From: Alphaproteobacteria bacterium
Lineage (GTDB): Bacteria; Pseudomonadota; Alphaproteobacteria; Bin65
NCBI GenBank assembly: GCA_021776685.1
Contig: JAJFFJ010000108.1
Location: 1 to 60,975 of the forward strand
Direction: 5' to 3'
DNA: 60,975 bases
Made by a program: the position numbers and the translations under genes. Shown here one piece after another: positions 9,680 through 18,179 of the stretch (position 1 is its first letter; the number at the start of each line of letters is the position of its first letter). The notes under the pieces were generated by a model that was not told the DNA's origin, searched no databases, and worked only from the letters and a program-made list of their open reading frames with translations.

Positions 9680-9715
9680 GGCGCCCGTAATTAGCGTCAG
9701 TCATAGGCGGGCGCC
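9680..9715 (-). promoter_or_regulatory. Hairpin in the pheS leader
   Basis: Perfect eight-base arms, GGCGCCCG at 9680-9687 and CGGGCGCC at 9708-9715, with a 20-base loop, end 34 bases before the pheS start. The upstream arm on the transcript overlaps a second possible stem (GCCCCT 9713-9718 with AGGGGC 9730-9735), so the two are mutually exclusive, as in attenuators. No U-run follows, so simple intrinsic termination is not supported. Confidence 0.4.
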
Positions 9716-9796
9716 CCTGTAAATAAAAGAGGGGCAAATGAAAGGGGCGCAAATGAAAGAGGGGCCAGCGTCGTCCGCGGCCCCTCCGATACCCAT
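9701..9796 (-). CDS. Possible 31-residue leader peptide of pheS
   Basis: A short frame from ATG 9796 to TGA 9701. Its C-terminal half is a repeat, PSFICAPFICPSFIYRG, with three Phe and one Tyr codon. It ends inside the leader hairpins, the arrangement expected of a phenylalanine-sensing attenuator like the E. coli pheST leader. Weaknesses: there is no good ribosome site before the ATG, the Phe codons are not consecutive, and the repeat could be a DNA-level duplication. Treat as a hypothesis. Confidence 0.2.
   Translation of the reverse strand: MGIGGAADDAGPSFICAPFICPSFIYRGARL
9750..9786 (-). terminator. Intrinsic terminator after rplT
   Basis: On the minus strand an eight-base stem, GAGGGGCC with GGCCCCTC (plus-strand arms 9759-9766 and 9779-9786), has a 12-base loop and is followed by TTTCATTTG. 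It lies 29 bases beyond the rplT stop, so it probably ends or attenuates rpmI-rplT transcription ahead of pheS. Copies of the CCCCTYTTTCATTTG-like tail recur downstream to about 9721. Confidence 0.55.
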
Positions 9797-9814
9797 TGCG
9801 CTGGGGGGCCGTGG

Positions 9815-10171
9815 TCAGTCGAGCGCTGCCTGGGCGGCGTCGACGACGGACTTGAAGGCGGCCGGGTCGCGGGCGGCCATGTCGGCCAGAACCTTGCGGT
9901 CCAGTTCGATGCCCGCCAGGCTCAGGCCGTTCATGAACTGGCTGTAGGTTAGGCCATGTTCGCGGGCGCCAGCGTTGATGCGCTGGATCCACAACGCGCG
10001 GAAGGTGCGCTTGCGGACCTTGCGGTCGCGATAGGCGTATTGCAGGTTTTTCTCGACCCGCTGGTTGGCGGCGCGGAAGGTGTTTTTCGAGCGGCCGCGG
10101 GCACCTTTCGCCTGCTTGATGACTTTCTTGTGCCGGGCCTGTTTGGTGACGCCCCGTTTGACGCGTGACAT
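9815..10171 (-). CDS. rplT: 50S ribosomal protein L20
   Basis: Early-binding 23S rRNA protein essential for 50S assembly and, in many bacteria, a translational repressor of its own operon. It is 118 residues, the standard length, with the basic N-terminal extension ([20 protein letters not shown]) and the globular part ([20 protein letters not shown]). It follows rpmI by 78 bases on the same strand, the conserved gene order. Confidence 0.98.
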   Translation of the reverse strand: MSRVKRGVTKQARHKKVIKQAKGARGRSKNTFRAANQRVEKNLQYAYRDRKVRKRTFRALWIQRINAGAREHGLTYSQFMNGLSLAGIELDRKVLADMAARDPAAFKSVVDAAQAALD

Positions 10172-10249
10172 ATCTCAACTCCAAAAAAATGCGGTTCTGG
10201 GCGGCCGGGCCTGTATTCAGGCGGCCTGCCGGAAAAAGAAGGCGGTGGC

Positions 10250-10450
10250 CTACCGGTCGTAGGGCATCCACTTGCGGACGATCTTCTGGTCCGGCGCGGA
10301 CAATACGTTCGCCTGCCGGTTGGCCCGCTTCATCTTCTTGGTGCGGCCTACGAGGTTGTGGCGCTTATAGGCCGAAAAGGCCGTAATTTTGCCACTGCCC
10401 GTGACCTTGAACCGTTTCTTGGCCGAGCTTTTGGTCTTCAGCTTGGGCAT
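10250..10450 (-). CDS. rpmI: 50S ribosomal protein L35
   Basis: Small basic 50S protein, 66 residues, with the family sequence [20 protein letters not shown] and the central [13 protein letters not shown]. It heads the rpmI-rplT pair. A 197-base spacer to pqiA upstream suggests that it has its own promoter here, since infC is no longer next to it. Confidence 0.97.
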   Translation of the reverse strand: MPKLKTKSSAKKRFKVTGSGKITAFSAYKRHNLVGRTKKMKRANRQANVLSAPDQKIVRKWMPYDR

Positions 10451-10647
10451 TTTGCGATCCTTCTTGACTAAGGTGTGATGCGGTCGTCGTTACGGCGTCG
10501 CTAGTTGCTGGCCGGTGCGACCTGTCGCTTTCGGGGCGGCGGAGGCATGCCCTTGGTGAGCCATGCCGCCCGGATATTGGAGAGCGGGGTATATAGCCGC
10601 GTTTTGGCGTCGAGGCAACCCAGGCGGCACAGTTCAATCCGCGCGAT

Positions 10648-11247
10648 TTAGCGCGCCTGCGCGTTGGTTTCCGGCGGGTGGGCGCGGCGGATCACCCGTT
10701 CGAGCAACTGCATCTCGATCATGGAGAGAAACACGGCGGCACAGAACATGTAGATGCCGGCGTTCACGTCCACGTCGGCGATGATGGTGATGTTGATGGC
10801 AACCACGGTGAGTGCGACCACGAAGACGTCCACCATGGACCACTTGCCCATCACCTGAACCATGCTCAACGCCCGGTGGGCGGCCTGCGCACCGGCATCC
10901 AGTCGCGCCCAGATATATAGCCCTGCCAGCAGCTTGATCGCCGGAAACAGCATGGAGAAAACCAGGATGACCATGAAAAGCAGCCATTCGTCCCGCTCGG
11001 CCAGGTCGAGGATGCCGGAGTAGAGCGACACCTCATTTTCCCAGAACCACAGGCGTTCCACGGTCATGAACGTAACGAACCAGGACGCGACCAGCAGCAG
11101 CGCCGTCACCAGCATCAGCGGGCCGAGAGAGAAGGACCACCAACCAAGACGGGCAGCAGCGCGCGGGTGGCTCAACAGCGGTCGCGGCGCAAGCTTCGCT
11201 GCCTGCGCTGCTGAACTCTGTCGATCATCGTCCGGCCACCAGAACAT
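10648..11247 (-). CDS. PqiA-like (paraquat-inducible A family) membrane protein, single domain
   Basis: Inner-membrane protein of 199 residues. It carries the PqiA signature (WSMVDVFVVAL, residues about 136-146) and four predicted membrane segments. Classical PqiA proteins are about twice as long, with two such domains and CxxC zinc ribbons. This one has a single domain and no CxxC, so it is a minimal form. PqiA/YebS proteins work with MCE proteins in lipid transport across the envelope, but no MCE gene is nearby. It lies between marR and rpmI, inside what is normally the infC-rpmI junction. Confidence 0.82.
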   Translation of the reverse strand: MFWWPDDDRQSSAAQAAKLAPRPLLSHPRAAARLGWWSFSLGPLMLVTALLLVASWFVTFMTVERLWFWENEVSLYSGILDLAERDEWLLFMVILVFSMLFPAIKLLAGLYIWARLDAGAQAAHRALSMVQVMGKWSMVDVFVVALTVVAINITIIADVDVNAGIYMFCAAVFLSMIEMQLLERVIRRAHPPETNAQAR

Positions 11248-11286
11248 GGTCGATCCCGCTGTGTCCCACTGCTTCGTGCTTACACT

Positions 11287-11304
11287 TAAGTCTACTAAGT
11301 CTAC
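11287..11304. repeat. Tandem 9-base repeat upstream of the PqiA-like gene
   Basis: TAAGTCTAC occurs twice head to tail (11287-11295 and 11296-11304), about 40-57 bases upstream of the pqiA-like start. It lies in a 126-base spacer after marR. The position fits an activator site or part of a promoter; no regulator can be named. Confidence 0.4.
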
Positions 11305-11373
11305 GCAATGCGGCGGGATTTTGGCACTCCCTGTCGCCGGACGCTGTAATTCCCGGCGCTGCGCGGTGGCCGC

Positions 11374-11817
11374 CTATGCGCCGGTTGCCTTCTCAAGTCC
11401 CTCGGCCACGGCATCAAGCAGGCGCAAGTAGGTCTGGCGGTCCGCAGGCGACAGGCCGGCCAGCGCCGCCTCGTTGACGTCTGCCACCGCCTGCTGCACC
11501 TCGGTCACCTGTTCAAGGGCTGTGGGCGTCAGCTGGACCAGGCTGCGCCGACGGTCCTCCGGGTCGACAGTCCGGGTCACCAGCCCGGCCTTTTCCATGC
11601 GCGAAAGCGTGGCGGCCATGGTCGGCTGTTCGATGGCCGCCGCCTCGGTCAGCGCCTTCTGGCTGAGGCTGCCGCCGCCGGCGAGCGCGAAAATGACCGG
11701 CAACTGCCCCGAGGACAGGCCGAGGTGGGCGATTCGCCGGTCCATGGCGCGGGCGAACAGGCGCGCGGCCCAGTTGGTCATGTATCCGGCGGATGCGTTG
11801 CGTTGCAATTTTGTCAT
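11374..11817 (-). CDS. MarR-family transcriptional regulator
   Basis: Dimeric winged-helix regulator, 147 residues from ATG 11817. The DNA-binding core reads LSQKALTEAAAIEQPTMAAT, then LSRMEKAGLVTRTVDPEDRR (wing), flanked by N- and C-terminal dimerisation helices. The frame remains open upstream to 11892, but that would run through the operator region and encode an unlikely peptide, so the shorter start is used. Two palindromes directly upstream suggest autoregulation together with the divergent membrane-protein gene at 11891. Confidence 0.9.
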   Translation of the reverse strand: MTKLQRNASAGYMTNWAARLFARAMDRRIAHLGLSSGQLPVIFALAGGGSLSQKALTEAAAIEQPTMAATLSRMEKAGLVTRTVDPEDRRRSLVQLTPTALEQVTEVQQAVADVNEAALAGLSPADRQTYLRLLDAVAEGLEKATGA

Positions 11818-11819
11818 TG

Positions 11820-11854
11820 TATAGCACGCTATGTATATTATATAGTGTACTATA
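11820..11854. promoter_or_regulatory. Twin operators flanking the marR -10 element
   Basis: Two related palindromes, TATAGC-AC-GCTATG (11820-11833, imperfect at the outer base) and TATAGT-GT-ACTATA (11841-11854, perfect arms), have centres 21 bases apart, two helical turns. A perfect TATAAT for the marR strand lies between them (plus-strand 11837-11842). The arrangement fits a MarR dimer pair repressing both divergent genes. Confidence 0.7.
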
Positions 11855-11890
11855 TTATTCCTGAAACGCACCCTTCGCAAGGAGAGTATC

Positions 11891-12364
11891 ATGACCCTTC
11901 AACGCAAAAATCTGGTCAGACTGCACGCGGCGACGGGCATGGCGGCTGCAGCGGTCATCGCAGTTTTCTGGACCTCGACTGTGATTGTCGAATCGTTCGG
12001 ATCGGAGACCGCGGTCGCCACCGTCAAGACTGCCATCGCCTGGGCCATGCTTTTACTGGTGCCGCTGATTGCGACCGCGGGGATTTCGGGCGCGCGCCTG
12101 GCCGGCGCGGACCCGAAAGGGGCCGCCTTAGCCAAGCAACGGCGAATGAAAGTGATCGGCGTCAACGGCCTTTGCGTGCTGTTGCCGTCGGCCATATTTC
12201 TGGCGCTGCGGGCGAACGCCGGCGTCTTCGACGGCCTCTTCGTCACCGTGCAAGGGCTCGAACTGACTGCCGGCGCGCTCAATCTGACGCTGATGGCCGC
12301 AAACGCGCGGGACGGATTCCGCCTGTCCGGGCGGCTGCGCACAGCTGCGCCGGCCCGGCGATAG
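11891..12364 (+). CDS. Small integral membrane protein divergent from marR
   Basis: A 157-residue protein with four hydrophobic segments (about 15-33, 48-65, 86-105, 115-135) joined by a basic loop (AKQRRMK). It resembles uncharacterised DUF-type small membrane proteins; I cannot name a family. AAGGAG lies just before ATG 11891. As the divergent partner of MarR with shared operators, it is the likely regulatory target, perhaps responding to a membrane-active or aromatic compound. It converges on infC with only 17 bases between the stops. Confidence 0.75.
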   Translation: MTLQRKNLVRLHAATGMAAAAVIAVFWTSTVIVESFGSETAVATVKTAIAWAMLLLVPLIATAGISGARLAGADPKGAALAKQRRMKVIGVNGLCVLLPSAIFLALRANAGVFDGLFVTVQGLELTAGALNLTLMAANARDGFRLSGRLRTAAPARR

Positions 12365-12381
12365 CCGCCCCCGCGGTACGG

Positions 12382-12921
12382 TTATTTAGGAGACAAGATC
12401 ATAATCATCTGGCGGCCTTCCATCTTCGGGAACTGCTCGACCTTGCCTACTTCTTCAAGGTCGTTCTTTACCCGGTCAAGAACTTTGGCTGCCAGGTCCT
12501 GGTGGGCCATTTCGCGGCCCCTGAAACGCAAGGTCACTTTCACCTTGTCGCCTTGATCCAGGAATTTCAATGCGTTCCGGAGCTTCACGTCATAGTCGTG
12601 CGTGTCGATGTTCGGACGCATCTTGATTTCTTTGACGTCGATGGTTTTTTGCTTTTTCCGCGCCTCGTTCTTCTTTTTCTGCTGCTCGTATTTGAGCTTG
12701 CCGAGGTCGAGAATCTTGCACACCGGCGGATCAGCATTCGGTGAGATCTCGACAAGGTCGAGGCCCACATTGTCCGCGCGCTGACGCGCATCGTCTATGG
12801 TAACGACGCCGATCTGTTCACCTTCGGCGTCTATCAGGCGGACGCTTGCCACCTGAATATCTTCATTTGCCCGTGGCCCGCCTTTGGTGGGCGGGGCAAT
12901 CGGCCCTCTGGGTCTTGCGAT
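12382..12921 (-). CDS. infC: Translation initiation factor IF-3, probable ATC start
   Basis: IF-3 binds the 30S subunit and proofreads start codon and initiator tRNA. From ATC 12921 the protein has 179 residues: an N-terminal domain ([10 protein letters not shown] to [20 protein letters not shown]), a lysine-rich linker, and a C-terminal domain ([15 protein letters not shown]). The start is chosen because AGAGGAG (12931-12937 on the plus strand, reversed) lies nine bases upstream of ATC. The only longer alternative is GTG 12945, which has no ribosome site and would place AGAGGAG inside the gene. Rare AUU/AUC/AUA starts are known for infC and allow IF-3 to repress its own synthesis. It lies downstream of thrS. 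Confidence 0.9.
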   Translation of the reverse strand: MARPRGPIAPPTKGGPRANEDIQVASVRLIDAEGEQIGVVTIDDARQRADNVGLDLVEISPNADPPVCKILDLGKLKYEQQKKKNEARKKQKTIDVKEIKMRPNIDTHDYDVKLRNALKFLDQGDKVKVTLRFRGREMAHQDLAAKVLDRVKNDLEEVGKVEQFPKMEGRQMIMILSPK

Positions 12922-13040
12922 AGGTCTGTTCTCCTCTGTAGACACACGTTATGGCTCTGCCGGACATACCACCCGGCTAACCGTCCCGCCACACTGTCAT
13001 GCACGGGCCGGCAACCTCACATATTTTACCTTGATTGGGT

Positions 13041-15053
13041 TCACAAAGAAATGGGCGGCTTGGCGTTTTGTTGCAACGCAGCAATCGCCGCATCCAGCGG
13101 CAGAGTCTCCTGCTCTTTCTGGCCCAGGCGCCGGATCGTCACCGTACCCTCTTCCGCTTCCCTCTTGCCCACGACCAAAAGCGCCGGGATCTTGGCCAGG
13201 CTGTGCTCGCGGACTTTGTAGTTGATCTTCTCGTTGCGCAGGTCGGTCTCCACCCGCAGGCCAGCGTCGGCGGCGGCCTGTTTCACCTGTGTGGCCCAAT
13301 CGTCAGCGTCGCTGACAATGGTCGCCACCATGGCCTGCACCGGGGCGAGCCACATGGGCAGGCGGCCGGCATAATGCTCGATCAGCACACCCAGGAACCG
13401 CTCGAATGAGCCCAGGATCGCCCGGTGGAGCATGACCGGACGGTGGGTGGCGCCGTCCTCGCCCACATATTTGGCGTCCAGCCTCTCGGGCAACACAAAA
13501 TCCACCTGCAGGGTGCCGCATTGCCAGTCGCGGCCGATGGCGTCGCGCAGCACATATTCCAGCTTCGGTCCGTAGAAAGCGCCCTCGCCCGGGTTCATCT
13601 CGTAGGGCAGGCCCGTCTCCTCGATGGCCTGGCGCAGCGCTTCCTCGGCACGGTCCCAGGTGGCGTCGTCGCCCGCACGCACCGGCGGCCGGTCGGCGAA
13701 CTTGATCAGCACATCCTCGAAGCCGAAATCCTTGTAGATCTGGATCAGCAGGTCGCAAAAAATCTTCGACTCGCTGTTGATCTGGTCTTCCGTACAGAAG
13801 ATATGTGCGTCGTCCTGGGTGAAGGCGCGCACCCGCATGATGCCATGCAAAGCGCCAGACGGCTCGTAGCGGTGACAGGACCCGAACTCGGCCATGCGCA
13901 GCGGCAGGTCACGATAGCTCTTGATGCCCTGGCGAAAGATCTGCACATGGGCCGGGCAGTTCATCGGCTTCAGCGCCAACATCTTCTTGTTGTCGCCGCC
14001 GGTGCCGTCATGGTGCTCCACATCGTGATCCGCCATGTCGGCTGAGGGCGATTCATCTACCTCAGCAACGAACATGTGCTCGCGGAATTTCTCCCAGTGG
14101 CCGGATCGCTCCCACAATTCACGGTCGATCAGCTGCGGGGTCTTCACCTCCACATAGTCCGCGTTTTCCAGCCGCGCGCGCATGTAGCGCTCCACCGTGC
14201 GGTAAAGCGTCCAGCCGTGCGGGTGCCAGAAGACGCTGCCGACCGCCTCCTGCTGAATGTGGAACAGGTTCATGTCGCGGCCCAGGCGGCGATGGTCGCG
14301 TTTCTCTGCTTCCTCCAGTCGGTGCAGATAGGCTTTCAGTTCTTTCGGGTCGCGCCAGGCGGTGCCGTAAATGCGTTGCAGTTGCGGGTTTTTCGGGTCG
14401 CCCCGCCAATAGGCGCCCGCCACCTTCATCAGCTTGAAGGCCTTGGGCAGCTTCCCCGTGGACGGCAGGTGCGGCCCAACGCAGAGATCCAGCCAGTCGC
14501 CCTGGCTATAGATCGAGATATCCTCGCCGTCGGGCAGCTGGCCGACCCATTCGGCCTTGAACGTCTCACCGGCTTTCTCGAAATGGGCAACCGCATCGGC
14601 GCGGTCCCAGACATGCCGGGTAATGGTCTCATTGCGGTCGACGATCTCGGCCATCTTGGCCTCGATCTGCTCGAAGTTTTCCGGGGAGAACGGCTCTTTG
14701 CGATGGAAGTCGTAATAGAAGCCGTCTTCGGTCGCGGGGCCAAACGTGATCTGCGTGCCCGGCCACAGCTCCTGCACGGCCTCCGCCAGAATATGGGCGG
14801 CGTCGTGCCGGATCAGCTCGAGGGCATCGGCATCCCTGGCCGTGACGATCGACACCTCGGCATCGGCGTCGATGACATGGGCAAGATCCTTGACCGCACC
14901 CTCCAACCGGATGGCGAGCGCAGCCTTGGCCAGCCCGGGTCCGATATCCGCGGCCAGCTCTGCGCCTGTCACAGGACGGTCAAAGGTTCGTTGCGCGCCA
15001 TCTGGCAGCGTAATGGTAATGGCTGCGGCTGTTGTTTCGCCGGCAAGGGCCAT
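13041..15053 (-). CDS. thrS: Threonyl-tRNA synthetase
   Basis: Class II synthetase that charges and edits tRNA-Thr. From ATG 15053 it has 670 residues: a TGS domain ([20 protein letters not shown]), the editing domain ([15 protein letters not shown], with HxxxH), the catalytic core (MNCPAH zinc cysteine; [16 protein letters not shown] motif 2), and the anticodon domain ending [11 protein letters not shown]. In-frame ATG 15068 and TTG 15113 are possible but lack better ribosome sites. An acidic, His-rich insertion ([15 protein letters not shown]) before ALKPMNCP is longer than usual. It precedes infC, the conserved order. Confidence 0.96.
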   Translation of the reverse strand: MALAGETTAAAITITLPDGAQRTFDRPVTGAELAADIGPGLAKAALAIRLEGAVKDLAHVIDADAEVSIVTARDADALELIRHDAAHILAEAVQELWPGTQITFGPATEDGFYYDFHRKEPFSPENFEQIEAKMAEIVDRNETITRHVWDRADAVAHFEKAGETFKAEWVGQLPDGEDISIYSQGDWLDLCVGPHLPSTGKLPKAFKLMKVAGAYWRGDPKNPQLQRIYGTAWRDPKELKAYLHRLEEAEKRDHRRLGRDMNLFHIQQEAVGSVFWHPHGWTLYRTVERYMRARLENADYVEVKTPQLIDRELWERSGHWEKFREHMFVAEVDESPSADMADHDVEHHDGTGGDNKKMLALKPMNCPAHVQIFRQGIKSYRDLPLRMAEFGSCHRYEPSGALHGIMRVRAFTQDDAHIFCTEDQINSESKIFCDLLIQIYKDFGFEDVLIKFADRPPVRAGDDATWDRAEEALRQAIEETGLPYEMNPGEGAFYGPKLEYVLRDAIGRDWQCGTLQVDFVLPERLDAKYVGEDGATHRPVMLHRAILGSFERFLGVLIEHYAGRLPMWLAPVQAMVATIVSDADDWATQVKQAAADAGLRVETDLRNEKINYKVREHSLAKIPALLVVGKREAEEGTVTIRRLGQKEQETLPLDAAIAALQQNAKPPISL

Positions 15054-15125
15054 GGCAGTTCCGATCATCAGGTGCCGGTCAGGCAATGGCCTGTCTATGT
15101 AAACGGGGGCCAACCCAAGTCAAGG

Positions 15126-16067
15126 TCATGTCAGGGGGAAGGGCAGCGACTCTTCGACTTCGTCCACAGACAATCCACGCAGGTCGTCCCGCTGCAGACC
15201 CAGCACGCGGCCACCCTGGGCCCCCGGCCGGGGTGCGTCCGATGTAGGTGTGGACTCTCGTGGATACAGCACCAGGGTCGGGCATCCTGACAGGGTGACC
15301 AGGTGCATGATGTCGGTGTCATTGCCAATGGCGCCAGAGGCGCCGCGGGCCAGCTCCGCGATTTGCGCCGGGGTTGTCCGGCCCATCAGGTTGCGGATGC
15401 CCACACCTGTGCCGCGAACCACCTTCAGCAATTCGTCTCCGGCGGCATTGCCCAGCAGCACCGGGGTAAGATTGACCCGGAGCAGACGTCGGGCGAGAGC
15501 CGCGTATTTCTCCGCCGGCCAGTGCTGGGCCTGTTTGTCTTCGCCGGCAAGAACGAACAGGACGTAGCGGCCCTCAAGGCCATAGCCGCTGATATCGGCC
15601 GAAACCCAGCTCAGGTCCGCAAGGGGCACACCGGCAATTCCGGCGTCGTGTAACTGGTCGCGCTGCCGGTCGATCAGATGGCCCGCCTGACCTGATGTGG
15701 CAGACCATTCCGCCTGCCGAATCAGACGGCGGTACCGGCGGCCATCGCGACCACCGCCAAGGTCGTAAACCCGGTCAAATCCGCCCCGCCGCAGGCGCCG
15801 CGAGGTGGCCATCCGGCCGCCCGCATCCCACCAGCCGGCGTCTGTGAGCGGCAAAATATCGTCGGCCAACTGCGATTCTTGGGCAAATTCGGCAAATTCA
15901 GCATTTGTCAGAAGGCTGATCTGCGCCGTCATGTGGTGCTGGCGAATCCCCTGGATCGCCCCCACGGACTGAACGCAGGCGCCAAAAGACCCCGCCTGAA
16001 TCACGAGGATATTACTGTGTTTTGGGACTTCGGACCGCTCAGCGACCGGTTCTACGCGCGCGTTCAT
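15126..16067 (-). CDS. Glycosyltransferase family 9 (heptosyltransferase-like)
   Basis: Predicted cytoplasmic or membrane-associated GT-B enzyme of 313 residues. It has an N-terminal heptosyltransferase-type motif (ILVIQAGSFGACVQSVGAIQ), mid-section FVLAGEDKQAQHWPAEKYAAL, and the donor-site region IGNDTDIMHLVTLSGCPTLV. GT9 enzymes add heptose to the lipopolysaccharide inner core. ATG 16067 overlaps the stop of the upstream GT4 gene by four bases (ATGA), so the start is well fixed and translation is coupled. The substrate is not determinable. Confidence 0.85.
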   Translation of the reverse strand: MNARVEPVAERSEVPKHSNILVIQAGSFGACVQSVGAIQGIRQHHMTAQISLLTNAEFAEFAQESQLADDILPLTDAGWWDAGGRMATSRRLRRGGFDRVYDLGGGRDGRRYRRLIRQAEWSATSGQAGHLIDRQRDQLHDAGIAGVPLADLSWVSADISGYGLEGRYVLFVLAGEDKQAQHWPAEKYAALARRLLRVNLTPVLLGNAAGDELLKVVRGTGVGIRNLMGRTTPAQIAELARGASGAIGNDTDIMHLVTLSGCPTLVLYPRESTPTSDAPRPGAQGGRVLGLQRDDLRGLSVDEVEESLPFPLT

Positions 16068-17266
16068 CTTTGGCCTGTTACTGCTGCCACCTCTTGGTAG
16101 ACCGCTAGTGTACGGAGACACATTAAATCCTTCGTGAATTTTTGGGCGACATTACGGCGGCCAGATTCAGCAATTTGCGCGCGCTGATCGTCACCAATGT
16201 CGAGGGCGCGGTCGATGGCGGCCGCCAGTTCTTCAGGATCGGCGGGTTTCACCAGCCAGCCGGTCTGGTCCGGCACCACGGTTTCGCAGGCGCCGCCATG
16301 ATCCGGCCCGATCACCGGCCGGCCCATGGCCTGGGCCTCAACGAGCACCCGGCCGAACGCCTCCGGGTCCGTCGAAGCGGAGATTACAAGGTCGGCCAGC
16401 ATGAAGGCCGCCGGCATGTCGTTGCAGTGGTTCACAAAACGCAACACGGCGTGCAGGTTGTGCTGGTCGGCCAGCTTCTGCAGTTCCGCCACATAGTTGT
16501 CGCGTCCCTGGGCGTCGCCCACAATCACCGCTGCGAAATCGCGCCGCTCAAGCCTGGCAAGCGCTTCCAGAAAGACGGTCTGTCCCTTCCACCGCGTCAG
16601 TCGCCCCGGCAGCATGATGACCGGCACGCCGTCGGGCAGCCGCCAGTCATCCGCCAGCTTGGCCATGCGCGCCGCAGGAACAGCTGCGGGGTTAAAGATC
16701 TCCTGGTCCACGCCCCGGTGGATCACGCGAATTCGGTCCGCATCCACGCGGTAGTTGGTCTTGATATGGTCGGCTATGAAGTCGGAGATGGCGATAATCC
16801 GGTCGCCCCGGGTCATGATTGCGTTGTAACGCTTTTTCAGCGCGCCGCGAGACCCGCCCCTGAAATTGTAGGTGCCGTGGAAGGTCGTGACAAAGGCCCG
16901 CCGGGTCCGCCGCGCCGCGGCACGGGCACTCCAGGCCGGTGCGCGGGAACGGGCGTGCACCAGATCGACCTGATGGTCGCGGATGATGGCCGCCAGCAGG
17001 TTGGTGTTGCGTCTGATCTGCATCGGCGCCTTCGACGCCAGCGGCAGGGTCAGGTGCTGAATTCCGTGCCGGTCCAACTCCCGCACCATGGCGCCGCCTG
17101 ATGAGGCCACAATTGGGCGTCCGCCGGCCGCGGCAATCGCGATGGCCACGTCGATGGTCCCGCGTTCCACACCGCCTGACTGAAGCGCCGGCAATACCTG
17201 CAGAATGCACATGCCGTTCAAATCCGGCCCGTTCGGAGACGGTCGGTTTGGGTCCTGCTCCGTCAT
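16064..17266 (-). CDS. Glycosyltransferase family 4
   Basis: A GT-B fold retaining glycosyltransferase of 400 residues. Visible features: N-terminal acceptor domain (ILQVLPALQSGGVERGTIDV); LPGRLTRWKGQTVFLEALA, with the GT4 Lys/Arg region; and the EX7E donor motif in EAFGRVLVEAQAMGRPVIG. It probably builds surface polysaccharide or LPS together with the coupled GT9 gene. The pair is directly upstream of thrS on the same strand (12 bases between the GT9 stop and the thrS frame's outer limit). ATG 17266 is used; ATG 17212 is an alternative. Confidence 0.88.
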   Translation of the reverse strand: MTEQDPNRPSPNGPDLNGMCILQVLPALQSGGVERGTIDVAIAIAAAGGRPIVASSGGAMVRELDRHGIQHLTLPLASKAPMQIRRNTNLLAAIIRDHQVDLVHARSRAPAWSARAAARRTRRAFVTTFHGTYNFRGGSRGALKKRYNAIMTRGDRIIAISDFIADHIKTNYRVDADRIRVIHRGVDQEIFNPAAVPAARMAKLADDWRLPDGVPVIMLPGRLTRWKGQTVFLEALARLERRDFAAVIVGDAQGRDNYVAELQKLADQHNLHAVLRFVNHCNDMPAAFMLADLVISASTDPEAFGRVLVEAQAMGRPVIGPDHGGACETVVPDQTGWLVKPADPEELAAAIDRALDIGDDQRAQIAESGRRNVAQKFTKDLMCLRTLAVYQEVAAVTGQR

Positions 17267-17411
17267 CGCGGGGGCATCAGGAAGGGGCGGTGGGCCGCCG
17301 GTGATGTTGCATTGGCGTGGAGCAACCGATATTTCCCCAAGGGCGTTTGGTCGGCGGATGTTGGCCCAATCAGATCAGGTATTTTGTGATGAGACCACAG
17401 CGGAAACCGTC

Positions 17412-18179
17412 ATGAGCGGCGATCCGGCCGCCGCCATTCTAGCACGGGCCAACGGCACCTCAATCGCCTACCACAGGACGGCGGGCGAATCGCCCTGCGT
17501 GGTCTTCTTTCCGGGCTTCCGGTCGGACATGCAGGGGGGCAAGGCGCTGGCGCTGGAGACCTGGTGCCGGGCCCGGGGGCAGGCCTTTCTGCGGTTCGAC
17601 TATTCAGGCCATGGCCAGTCGTCCGGCGCCTTTGAGGATGGCACCATCGGCGAATGGGTGGAGGACGCCGTTGACGCCATCGCGCAGCTCACCGACGGCC
17701 CGCTGGTGCTGGTGGGCTCCAGCATGGGTGGCTGGATCATGCTGCTGACCGCGCTGGCGCACAAAGACCGGCTGGCCGGCATGGTTGGTATCGCGCCGGC
17801 GCCGGATTTCACGGAAGAGCTGATTTGGAAGACCGCGACTCCTGAGCAAAAACGGGCGATTGAAGAAGACGGCGTCTGGTATCAGCCGTCGGAATACAGC
17901 GAGGAGCCAACGCCGTTCACGCGAAAGCTGGTGGAAGACGGACGGCGGCACCTGTTGCTGGGCGGGGCGATCGCGCTCGACTGTCCCACCCGCCTGATCC
18001 ATGGCATGCGCGACCCGGATGTGCCGTGGGAGCATTCCCTCAGGATTGCCGAAAACCTCACGTCTCCGGATGTAGAACTGCTGTTCATCAAGGACGGCGA
18101 TCACCGCCTCTCCGAGCCCCATGACCTGGACCGCCTGTGCCGGGTGGTCGGTGAGGTGGTTGATCTGGGGCGATCATAG
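17412..18179 (+). CDS. Alpha/beta hydrolase
   Basis: Soluble serine hydrolase of 255 residues. The oxyanion region is FFPGFRSDM (32-40), the nucleophile elbow GSSMG has S104, and the acid and base are probably the Asp in HGMRDPDVPW and the His in DGDHRLS. The closest general resemblance is to the ABHD10-type thioesterases. ATG 17412 gives a family-like N-terminus; the frame is open upstream but overlaps the GT4 start region. The 3' end overlaps the convergent epimerase-like gene by six bases. Confidence 0.85.
   Translation: MSGDPAAAILARANGTSIAYHRTAGESPCVVFFPGFRSDMQGGKALALETWCRARGQAFLRFDYSGHGQSSGAFEDGTIGEWVEDAVDAIAQLTDGPLVLVGSSMGGWIMLLTALAHKDRLAGMVGIAPAPDFTEELIWKTATPEQKRAIEEDGVWYQPSEYSEEPTPFTRKLVEDGRRHLLLGGAIALDCPTRLIHGMRDPDVPWEHSLRIAENLTSPDVELLFIKDGDHRLSEPHDLDRLCRVVGEVVDLGRS

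Noticed and set aside
8465-9694. Open frame of 409 codons on the plus strand
   Set aside because: Antisense shadow of pheS.
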